This document shows positions 35,411-42,432 of a DNA stretch of 64,000 bases, one piece after another. Source of the stretch: Microbaculum marinisediminis (GTDB taxonomy: Bacteria > Pseudomonadota > Alphaproteobacteria > Rhizobiales > Tepidamorphaceae); the NCBI RefSeq assembly GCF_025397915.1, contig NZ_JALIDZ010000005.1, positions 310,001 to 374,000 on the forward strand, in the 5' to 3' direction. The position numbers and the translations under genes were made by a program. Position 1 is the stretch's first letter, and every line of letters begins with the position of its first letter. The notes under the pieces were generated by a model. The model made no database searches and was not told the origin of the DNA. It was given only the letters and a program-made list of their open reading frames with translations.

Positions 35411-36718
35411 ATGACCGATCCAGCCCACATAGACAGCTTTTATGCCGCGACCATGACGGAGGCGCCCGCCCGGCCGCCGCTGGAGGGAAAGGCGGAGGCC
35501 GAGGTCTGCGTCATCGGCGGGGGGCTCGCCGGGCTCACCACCGCGCGGGAGCTCGCCGCCGCCGGGCGCTCGGTTGTGCTGGTGGAAGGCGCGCGCGTCG
35601 GCTGGGCGGCGTCGGGCCGCAACGGCGGTTTCGTCTCGCCGGGCTATGCCGAAGGCATCGACGCGATCGAGGACAAGCTCGGCTACGAGCATGCAAGGGC
35701 GCTTTGGGACCTGTCCGTCGAGGGCGTGGACTATGTGCGCGGGGCGATCGACGAACTGAAGCCGGCGGGCGTGGACCCGGTGCCGGGCTGGCTGAAGGTG
35801 ATCCGCTACGACGATGCGGATGGGCTGAAGCGCCGCGCGGAGACCATGGCGACCCGCTACGGGCATCCGCGGGACTTCTGGCCGACCGAACATGTGCGCG
35901 AGACGCTGAGGACGAACACCTACTTCCAGGGGCTGCACGACACGACGGCGTTCCATATCCATCCACTCAACTACGCGCTGGCGCTGGCCGCCGACGCCGA
36001 GGCGAAGGGCGCGCGGATCTGCGAGGGGACGCCGGCGCAGCGGCTCGATCGCGGGCGTGCCGGCTGGATCGTCGAGACGCCGCAAGGCACCGTGTCGGCG
36101 CGCGACGTGGTGCTTTCGGGCAGCGCCTATCCGCCGAATTTGTGGCGGCAGATCGACCGGGCGGTGCTGCCGATCGCGACCTACGTGATCGTCACCGAGC
36201 CGATGGCCGACCGGCTGGCCGAGTCGATCCGGTTCGGCGGCTGCATCGGCGATACCCGCCGCGCCTCCGACTACTACCGGATCGTCGAAGACGGCCGGCT
36301 GCTGTGGGGCGGGCGCATCACCACGCGCCGCTCCGAACCGGCGCATCTGGCGCAGATGCTGAAGCGCGACATCCTGGCGATCTATCCGCAGCTCGGCGAT
36401 TTCCGGGTCGAATTCGCGTGGGGCGGCCTGATGGGCTACGCGGTGCACAAGATGCCGCTAATCGGGCGCATTGGCGAGGGGCTGTGGGCCTGCACGGCGT
36501 TCGGTGGGCACGGGCTCAACACCACGGCGATCGGCGGCAGCCTGATCGCGCGGGCTATTGCCGGCGGCGACGATACCTGGAAACGGTTCAGGCCGTATCG
36601 CCCGCTCTGGGGCGGCGGATCGCTGGGCCGTGCGGCAACCCAGCTCATATACTGGAAGTTGCAATTCCTCGACGCTCTGGAAGAGCGCAGGGCGCGTCGC
36701 GGCGACGATTCCGCGTGA
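35411..36718 (+). CDS. FAD-dependent amine/amino-acid oxidoreductase (PuuB/OrdL-like)
   Basis: 435 residues of the DAO family. N-terminal FAD fold VCVIGGGLAGLTTARELAAA, then WAASGRNGGFVSPGYAEG, a motif typical of gamma-glutamylputrescine oxidase and related OrdL proteins. The C-terminus has WGGLMGYAVHKMPLIGRIGE and TAFGGHGLNTTAIGG. Oxidises a secondary or gamma-glutamyl amine with O2 as acceptor in characterised relatives. Divergent from the hydratase. A PuuA-like gene occurs at 8189-9562 but 26 kb away, so a shared putrescine pathway is only suggested. Confidence 0.88.
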   Translation: MTDPAHIDSFYAATMTEAPARPPLEGKAEAEVCVIGGGLAGLTTARELAAAGRSVVLVEGARVGWAASGRNGGFVSPGYAEGIDAIEDKLGYEHARALWDLSVEGVDYVRGAIDELKPAGVDPVPGWLKVIRYDDADGLKRRAETMATRYGHPRDFWPTEHVRETLRTNTYFQGLHDTTAFHIHPLNYALALAADAEAKGARICEGTPAQRLDRGRAGWIVETPQGTVSARDVVLSGSAYPPNLWRQIDRAVLPIATYVIVTEPMADRLAESIRFGGCIGDTRRASDYYRIVEDGRLLWGGRITTRRSEPAHLAQMLKRDILAIYPQLGDFRVEFAWGGLMGYAVHKMPLIGRIGEGLWACTAFGGHGLNTTAIGGSLIARAIAGGDDTWKRFRPYRPLWGGGSLGRAATQLIYWKLQFLDALEERRARRGDDSA

Positions 36719-36885
36719 GTTCGGCCCGGGGGCGGGGGGGCGTCAGGATCTCGTCGTTTTGCCGTCTAAAATGCGCAATCGATACAATTCTAGTTTTATC
36801 AACACGAACTTTTTCAGTTTCTGACGCTACGTAGCTGACTCCGGGGCGAGGACCACCAGACGATCGGCACGGGAGCAATATAAAC

Positions 36886-38361
36886 GTGGCGTCACTTGGA
36901 TCTGCGGCGGGACAACCGGAAATCGAAATTTACTTTGATGGAATTGAAAGGCGAACCGTCTTCGCCGAGGTTCGGGACCTGCTCGACGACTGGCGTCATG
37001 CCGCCCGCGAGGACGGGGGGCTGCCGCGTCGGGACCGGTTTGCCAGGCACATCGCCGGGCCCGGTGGCGTCAACCTGATGCTGCTGAACGCCGAGAACGG
37101 CGACTTCCGTTTCGACGTCGTCGGCGATCAGGTTTCCGCGCTCTTCGGCCACGACCCCACAGGCCGCCTGCTCGGCGATATGCCCTATCCCTCAGCGCAC
37201 GCCTACATGCCGCGCTACAAGTACTGCATCGAGACGGGCGCGCCGACGTTCACCGTCCAGCGCAAGGTGAGTTTCGGCGTTCCCGGCGCCAGCGAACGGC
37301 TGCTGTTGCCGCTGCGCCAGGAAAACGGCAACGCCGGGATGCTCGTCTACGTGCGGTCGCGGGCCGACAACTACGACCTGATCCGCGCGGTCTTCAACGC
37401 CAGCCAGCACGGCATCCTGGTGGTTTCGGCGATGCGCGACCGCCTGGGCGCGGTCGCCGATTTCGAGATCACGGCGGTCAACAGTTCGGCAGCGGCGCTG
37501 TTCGGCGGCGACCCGGGCGATCTGGTTGGCAAAGGGCTGAAGTCGCTGTTGCCGCTCGCGGATCTCGAGCGCGTGTGGCCGGATCTTCACGCGAGCCTGG
37601 AGACCGGCGTCACCCGCGTCTACGAAGCGCTGGAGGCATCGGGCGCGCGGGGTGGCGTCTACCGGATCAGCAGCGCCAGGGTCGGCGACGGGCTGGCGAT
37701 CACCATCTCGGACCTGACGCAGCTGCAGAAGACGATGCAGACGCTGGAGACCCAGCACGCGAGCCTGGTCAAGGTGAACGCCGAGCTGCGCTCGGAAGTG
37801 GCCCGGCGCCGGCGTCTGGAGGCCGAGCTCAAGCAACTCGCGGAAACCGATCCTCTGACGGGGATCGCCAACCGCCGCCGCTTCATCCAATCCATGACCG
37901 ATTGCCTGGACGGGGCCGACGAAACGGCGGCGCAATCGGCGCTGATCCTGTTCGATATCGACGACTTCAAGGCGGTGAACGATCGCTACGGCCACCCGGC
38001 GGGTGACAGCGTTTTGCGTGAAATCGCCCGGATCGTCTCCGGGCATTTCGGCGACGATGCCGTGTTCGGTCGCCTCGGCGGCGAGGAGTTCGGCGTATTC
38101 CTGCCCGAGGCGCCCGGCGAACACGGGTGCCGGATCGCGGAAACGCTTCGCCGGATCATCGCCGGGACGGTGCACGGCGATCCCGGTCGACCAATCAAGG
38201 TAACGGCGAGTTTCGGGGTGACGACGATACAGCCGCCCTGCGAGGTCGAGACCCTGGTGGCCTTAGCCGACGAGGCGCTCTACGCCGCCAAATGGCAAGG
38301 TCGCAATCGGGTCGAATACAACTGCGCCGTCGCGCATGCGCACGGCACGGAAGCCGGCTGA
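36886..38361 (+). CDS. PAS-containing diguanylate cyclase (GGDEF)
   Basis: 491 residues starting at GTG 36886 (GGGAG about 10 bases upstream). The N-terminal 165 residues look like a PAS-like domain, followed by a second PAS near 170-285 (NASQHGILVVSAMRD, FEITAVNSSAAALF), a short coiled coil (LETQHASLVKVNAELRSEVA), and a GGDEF domain (TDPLTGIANRRRFIQ, ILFDIDDFKAVNDRYGH) with active-site GGEEF at 398-402. No RxxD inhibitory site is present; the position reads GDDA. No membrane segments, so it probably senses a cytoplasmic cue and makes c-di-GMP. The 167-base AT-rich upstream gap has no motif I can name. Confidence 0.93.
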   Translation: MASLGSAAGQPEIEIYFDGIERRTVFAEVRDLLDDWRHAAREDGGLPRRDRFARHIAGPGGVNLMLLNAENGDFRFDVVGDQVSALFGHDPTGRLLGDMPYPSAHAYMPRYKYCIETGAPTFTVQRKVSFGVPGASERLLLPLRQENGNAGMLVYVRSRADNYDLIRAVFNASQHGILVVSAMRDRLGAVADFEITAVNSSAAALFGGDPGDLVGKGLKSLLPLADLERVWPDLHASLETGVTRVYEALEASGARGGVYRISSARVGDGLAITISDLTQLQKTMQTLETQHASLVKVNAELRSEVARRRRLEAELKQLAETDPLTGIANRRRFIQSMTDCLDGADETAAQSALILFDIDDFKAVNDRYGHPAGDSVLREIARIVSGHFGDDAVFGRLGGEEFGVFLPEAPGEHGCRIAETLRRIIAGTVHGDPGRPIKVTASFGVTTIQPPCEVETLVALADEALYAAKWQGRNRVEYNCAVAHAHGTEAG

Positions 38362-38375
38362 TCGGTAACATAAAA

Positions 38376-38399
38376 ACGCCGGGCCCTGAGGCCCGGCGT
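38376..38399 (-). terminator. Rho-independent terminator of BA14K gene
   Basis: Perfect 10-bp stem ACGCCGGGCC / GGCCCGGCGT with loop CTGA. Read on the minus strand it is followed by TTTTTA, and it lies 14 bases past the stop of the BA14K-like gene. The convergent GGDEF gene also ends here but has no T tract on its side. Confidence 0.88.
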
Positions 38400-38413
38400 C
38401 CGGTCTCGCCGGC

Positions 38414-38875
38414 CTACTGGCAGAACCGCTTCTGGCCGCTGTAGGTCGTGTAGTAGCCCGTATTCGGGTCGAACGAGCGAAACTTTGACGAACAGTACTG
38501 GTACCAGGCCGGCGTCCAGGGCTGCAGGCCGCCGGCGGGCTGGGCCGCGCGCTGGTTCATGCAGTTGTAGTAGGCCGTGTCATAGGCATTCTGGTAGCGC
38601 TGGGCGTGGGTCGCCGCGCCGCCCACGGCGCCGGTGCCGCCGCCGATCAGCGCGCCCGTGCCGGCGCCCCTGCTGCCGCCGATGATGCCGCCGATGATCG
38701 CGCCGCCCACCGCGCCCACGGCCGCGCCGCCAAGCACCTCGGTGCCGGAGGAGACGCGCTTCGCGTAGTCGCGCGCATAGGCGTCGCAGCTCGCGTGCGA
38801 CTGGGCGGCGGCATTGCCCGCCATGCCCAGCGAAACGAGTGCGGCGCATGCAATCGTTGCAAGTCTGGTTTTCAT
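38414..38875 (-). CDS. Glycine-zipper, BA14K-like exported protein
   Basis: 153 residues. Signal peptide TRLATIACAALVSLGMAGNA. A glycine-zipper segment (VLGGAAVGAVGGAIIGGIIG and onward, about residues 48-90) is expected to insert into or associate with membrane. The C-terminus has CSSKFRSFDPNTGYYTTYSG ending in RFCQ, the pattern of the BA14K lectin-like family first described in Brucella. Probably periplasmic or outer-membrane associated. Start at 38875; a longer in-frame start lacks a signal peptide. Confidence 0.85.
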   Translation of the reverse strand: MKTRLATIACAALVSLGMAGNAAAQSHASCDAYARDYAKRVSSGTEVLGGAAVGAVGGAIIGGIIGGSRGAGTGALIGGGTGAVGGAATHAQRYQNAYDTAYYNCMNQRAAQPAGGLQPWTPAWYQYCSSKFRSFDPNTGYYTTYSGQKRFCQ

Positions 38876-38895
38876 CTGCTGGTTCCTGTCGTTCT

Positions 38896-38943
38896 TCCGC
38901 CAATGCGATCGAAAGGGCTTCCGCCAAAGCGATCCAACGGGCT
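38896..38943. repeat. 24-base imperfect tandem duplication
   Basis: Two adjacent 24-base units beginning TCCGCCAA (38896-38919 and 38920-38943) differ at three positions. They lie directly upstream of the BA14K start, within a 298-base gap otherwise holding the fasciclin terminator. Meaning unknown; they could be remnants of a replication slip or spaced regulatory sites. Confidence 0.7.
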
Positions 38944-39122
38944 CGCGTTTTTCGCCAAGGCGTCGCGTTTCCATGCGCGCCGCCCTGACCGGGACGCGTT
39001 TTCTGGTCCCGGCGAGACCGTGGCTATCGTACCGGAAGACAGGTGTCTATCCAAACGATTCGGCGCCGATACGGGCGTCCTGTGCAGCCGGCCCATGCCC
39101 GATGTTGCGCCGAAAACGGAAA

Positions 39123-39149
39123 GGGCCGCGGTCGAACCGACCGCGGCCC
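39123..39149 (-). terminator. Rho-independent terminator of fasciclin gene
   Basis: Perfect 12-bp stem GGGCCGCGGTCG / CGACCGCGGCCC with loop AAC. On the minus strand it is followed by TTTCCGTTTTC. It lies 25 bases after the fasciclin-domain gene stop. Confidence 0.8.
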
Positions 39150-39173
39150 CGCTTCGGCCGGTTGGCCGACAAA

Positions 39174-39722
39174 TCAGGGAAGCAGAACCGTATCGATGAC
39201 GTGGATGACGCCGTTGGACTGATCGACGTCGGCGACGGTGACGGTTGCCGTGTTGCCCTTGGCGTCCGTGATCTTGACGGCGTCGCCGTCGAGCATGGCG
39301 GTCAGGGTGGCGCCCTGCACGGTCGTCAGTTCCGCCTTGCCGCCCATGGCCGAGATCTTTTCGACGAGGGCCGATGCGGTCACGTCACCGGAAACCACGT
39401 GGTAGGTGAGAACGGCAACGAGTTGATCCTTGTTTTCGGGCTTGAGCAGCGTTTCCACGGTGCCGGCGGGCAACTTCTGGAAAGCGGCGTCGACCGGAGC
39501 GAAGACGGTGAAGGGGCCCTTGCCCTGGAGCGTCTCGACCAGGCCGGCGGCCTGGACGGCGGCGACAAGGGTCTTGTGGTCCTGGGAGGCTGAGGCGTTC
39601 TCGACGATGTTTTTCGACGCATGCATCTCGGCGCCACCGACCATCTTGGCGATCGAGGGCGTCGATACGGCGGCGAGCGCCAGGCCGGCAATTCCGAAGA
39701 CAGCATACTTGAACGGTTTCAT
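39174..39722 (-). CDS. Fasciclin-domain exported protein
   Basis: 182 residues. Signal peptide FKYAVFGIAGLALAAVSTPS, then one FAS1 domain: VENASASQDHKTLVAAVQAA, GPFTVFAPVDAAFQKLPAGT, LVAVLTYHVVSGDVTASALV and the closing GVIHVIDTVLLP. Single-FAS1 secreted proteins in rhizobia (Nex18-like) are linked to cell-surface adhesion. GGGAG upstream supports the ATG at 39722. Monocistronic with its own terminator. Confidence 0.92.
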   Translation of the reverse strand: MKPFKYAVFGIAGLALAAVSTPSIAKMVGGAEMHASKNIVENASASQDHKTLVAAVQAAGLVETLQGKGPFTVFAPVDAAFQKLPAGTVETLLKPENKDQLVAVLTYHVVSGDVTASALVEKISAMGGKAELTTVQGATLTAMLDGDAVKITDAKGNTATVTVADVDQSNGVIHVIDTVLLP

Positions 39723-39883
39723 GTCGTTCTCCCGTAACGAAGGTTGACCTCTCTTGGAGGATTGGCGGGAGCTACGCAGTCGATCGGCCGGCGGCCTTGC
39801 CGCCGCCGTTCAAGTTCGTGTGAGGCGGACGTGATTCAGGGGCTTCCCCGGCCGGATGGCCGCCGTCCGACGTGGCAAGGGGG

Positions 39884-40729
39884 CTAGTTGCCGCCGCGCC
39901 GCGTCATGAAGGCGAGGCGCTCGAACAGATGGACGTCCTGCTCGTTCTTGAGCAGCGCGCCATGCAGCGGCGGGATCAGCTTCTTGGGATCGCGCTCGCG
40001 CAGCGCGGTCTCGTCGATGTCCTCGGACAGCAGGAGCTTGATCCAGTCGAGCAGTTCGGAGGTAGACGGCTTCTTCTTGAGGCCCGGCACGTCGCGGATG
40101 TCGTAGAAGACCGACAGCGCTTCCTGGAGAAGCCGCTTCTTGAGGCCGGGGAAGTGGACGTCGACGATCGCGGACATGGTGTCGGGATCGGGGAAGCGGA
40201 TGTAGTGGAAGAAGCACCGGCGCAGGAAGGCGTCGGGCAGCTCCTTCTCGTTGTTGGAGGTGATGACGACGATCGGGCGGACGCGCGCATGGACCATCTC
40301 GCCGGTCTCGTAGACGTAGAACTCCATGCGGTCGAGTTCCTGCAGCAGGTCGTTGGGGAACTCGATATCGGCCTTGTCGATCTCGTCGATGAGAAGGACC
40401 GGGCGCTGCTCCGCGGTGAAGGCGTCCCAGAGCCGGCCGCGGCGGATGTAGTTGCGGATGTCGTGGACCCGCTCGTCGCCGAGCTGGCTGTCGCGCAGGC
40501 GGCTGACGGCGTCGTACTCGTACAGGCCCTGCTGCGCCTTGGTAGTCGACTTGATGTGCCATTCCAGCAGCGGCACGCCGAGGCTGTTGGCCATCTCGTG
40601 GGCCAGGACCGTCTTGCCCGTCCCGGGCTCGCCCTTGACCAGCAGCGGGCGCTCCAGCGTGATCGCGGCATTGACGGCGATCCGCAGATCCTCGGTGGCG
40701 ACGTAGCTTCCAGTACCCTCGAAACGCAT
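39884..40729 (-). CDS. MoxR-family AAA+ ATPase
   Basis: 281 residues. Walker A VKGEPGTGKTVLAHEMANSL near residue 33, Walker B VLLIDEIDKADIEFPNDL, sensor-1 VVITSNNEKELPDAFLRR. The C-terminal lid has PPLHGALLKNEQDVHLFERL. The ATG at 40729 has GGGAG about 8 bases upstream; 40750 is an alternative without one. MoxR proteins remodel target complexes with a VWA partner; the CoxE-like protein encoded at 28465-29640 is the candidate. It lies beside, but opposite to, the flagellar genes and is probably unrelated to them. Confidence 0.92.
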   Translation of the reverse strand: MRFEGTGSYVATEDLRIAVNAAITLERPLLVKGEPGTGKTVLAHEMANSLGVPLLEWHIKSTTKAQQGLYEYDAVSRLRDSQLGDERVHDIRNYIRRGRLWDAFTAEQRPVLLIDEIDKADIEFPNDLLQELDRMEFYVYETGEMVHARVRPIVVITSNNEKELPDAFLRRCFFHYIRFPDPDTMSAIVDVHFPGLKKRLLQEALSVFYDIRDVPGLKKKPSTSELLDWIKLLLSEDIDETALRERDPKKLIPPLHGALLKNEQDVHLFERLAFMTRRGGN

Positions 40730-40795
40730 TCCGGCGGCTCCCAAATCCATTGCGCGGCAACTGGTAGCGCAGTTCCGACAAAGGGGCTACCGGCG

Positions 40796-40814
40796 CGCGG
40801 CATTTTTTGCCGCG
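40796..40814. promoter_or_regulatory. Putative FlbD-type enhancer (ftr-like) for flgE
   Basis: Perfect inverted repeat CGCGGCA-TTTTT-TGCCGCG. It matches the CGGCA-N5/6-TGCC pattern also found near flgI (53257-53291) and sits 83 bases upstream of the flgE sigma-54 element. That is enhancer distance for a FlbD-like activator. It is also just upstream of the moxR start, so a role as a hairpin in that region is not excluded. Confidence 0.5.
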
Positions 40815-40896
40815 ACGGGGAATTTCTTCCGCGTCGGATACGGGTTCGCTGACCGGGGTTCTCGATAAGTCTTTGAATTTATTGATGTCGTCATGC

Positions 40897-40912
40897 TGGC
40901 ACGGCGATTGCT
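40897..40912 (+). promoter_or_regulatory. Sigma-54 promoter of flgE operon
   Basis: TGGCACGGCGATTGCT fits the sigma-54 consensus TGGCACG-N4-TTGCT at every specified base, with GG and GC ten bases apart. Transcription would begin about 12 bases after the GC, giving a leader of roughly 55 bases before the flgE ATG at 40980. Confidence 0.88.
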
Positions 40913-40979
40913 GCCCGTGCCTACGAATGGGTGCGGCCGGTTGGGCCGAACTCCGCGTATTCCATCGGAGGGATGAGCT

Positions 40980-42353
40980 ATGGGTATCTATGGGGCGCTG
41001 GCGACGGCGGTGTCGGGGCTGAAGGCGCAGTCGTTCGCGCTCGAGCACGTGTCCGGCAACATCGCCAATTCTCAGACGGTCGGCTTCAAGCGGACGGAGA
41101 CGACGTTCGCCGACCTGGTGCCGGATTCCCCGTACTACAAGCAGCTCGCCGGCGGCGTTCAGGTGTTCACCCGGGCGACCAACAACGTGCAGGGCGATAT
41201 CCGTGCCGCCGAAGTGCCGACCTTCATGGGGATCAACGGCGACGGCTTCTTCATCGTTGAGCAGCGTGCCGACATGGCCGACGGCAACCCGGTGTTCGGC
41301 GGCGTCGACTACTACACGCGCCGGGGCGACTTCGAGTTCGACCGCAGCGGCTACCTGGTCAACGGCGCGGGCAACTACCTGAAGGCAATCCGCGTCGACC
41401 CGCAGACCGGCAACCTCGTCGGCAGCCTGCCGGAACCGGTGCGCATCACCAACGACTTCCTGCCGGCTCAGGCCACGTCGCAGATCGACCTGCGCGCCAA
41501 CCTCTCGTCCTATCCGATGACGACCGCCGCGGATCCGGACATCCCGGACAGCGAGCTGCTGAATCCGGCCGACTACAACAACAACCCGACCGCGGGCGCC
41601 GACGGGCTCATCCAGGGCCAGGACGTCTCGACCTTCCTGGACCAGTCGATCTCGGGCAGCGCGATCACCGTCTACGACTCCGCCGGCGCGCCGGTGAACA
41701 TCCAGATGCGCTGGGCGAAGACCGACAATACCAACGGCGGCGGCTCGGATACCTGGAACCTGTTCTATCAGGTGGATTCCAACGCGACCGGCACCGACAC
41801 CGCCTGGCTCAATGTCGGGCAGGACTACGTCTTCAACTCCTCCGGCCAGCTCACGCCCGATATCGCGCAGGTGAACCTGACCGGCGTGACGGTGAACGGC
41901 GTGAACGTGGGCGACATCACCCTCAAGCACGGCGTCAACGGCATCACCCAGTTTGCCGACTCCAACGGCAACGCGCAGGTTACGGAGCTCAGGCAGAACG
42001 GCTATGCCGCCGGCGAGCTGGTCGGCGTGTCGATCTCGGAAGCCGGGCGTATCGTGGCGAGCTACACCAACGGCCGCACCGTCGATCTCTACGAAGTGCG
42101 GCTGGCGTCCTTCAATGCCGAGAACCGGCTGCAGAAGATGGACGGCGGCACCTATGCGGTGACCCAGGACTCGGGCCCGGCGATCCTCGGGGCGCAGGGC
42201 TCCATCATCGGCGCCTCGGTGGAAAGCTCGAATACCGACATCGCCGACGAATTCACCAAGCTGATCGTCACGCAGCAGGCCTACGCCGCCGGCACCCGCA
42301 TCGTCACGACCAGCAACGAGATGCTCCAGGAAGTGCTCAACATGATCCGCTGA
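40980..42353 (+). CDS. flgE: Flagellar hook protein FlgE
   Basis: 457 residues. Subunit of the flexible hook. N-terminal rod/hook motif GIYGALATAVSGLKAQSFAL and NIANSQTVGFKRTETTFADL; the GDGFFIVEQ block begins the D1 domain; the C-terminal heptad region NTDIADEFTKLIVTQQAYAA and TTSNEMLQEVLNMIR completes the coiled-coil export/assembly end. GGAGGG lies 9 bases before the ATG. First gene of flgE-flgK-flgL under a textbook sigma-54 promoter. Confidence 0.95.
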   Translation: MGIYGALATAVSGLKAQSFALEHVSGNIANSQTVGFKRTETTFADLVPDSPYYKQLAGGVQVFTRATNNVQGDIRAAEVPTFMGINGDGFFIVEQRADMADGNPVFGGVDYYTRRGDFEFDRSGYLVNGAGNYLKAIRVDPQTGNLVGSLPEPVRITNDFLPAQATSQIDLRANLSSYPMTTAADPDIPDSELLNPADYNNNPTAGADGLIQGQDVSTFLDQSISGSAITVYDSAGAPVNIQMRWAKTDNTNGGGSDTWNLFYQVDSNATGTDTAWLNVGQDYVFNSSGQLTPDIAQVNLTGVTVNGVNVGDITLKHGVNGITQFADSNGNAQVTELRQNGYAAGELVGVSISEAGRIVASYTNGRTVDLYEVRLASFNAENRLQKMDGGTYAVTQDSGPAILGAQGSIIGASVESSNTDIADEFTKLIVTQQAYAAGTRIVTTSNEMLQEVLNMIR

Positions 42354-42432
42354 CGCGGATCGTCAGTGCGGGCCCGGCACCGGCCGGGTCCGACCGTTCC
42401 CCCCGATCGCTCCCCAGGAGGCGGCAGGCACA

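Noticed and set aside
39810-41930. 706-codon minus-strand open frame over moxR and flgE
   Set aside because: It is an out-of-frame shadow of moxR and antisense to flgE; His/Arg-rich translation without motifs.
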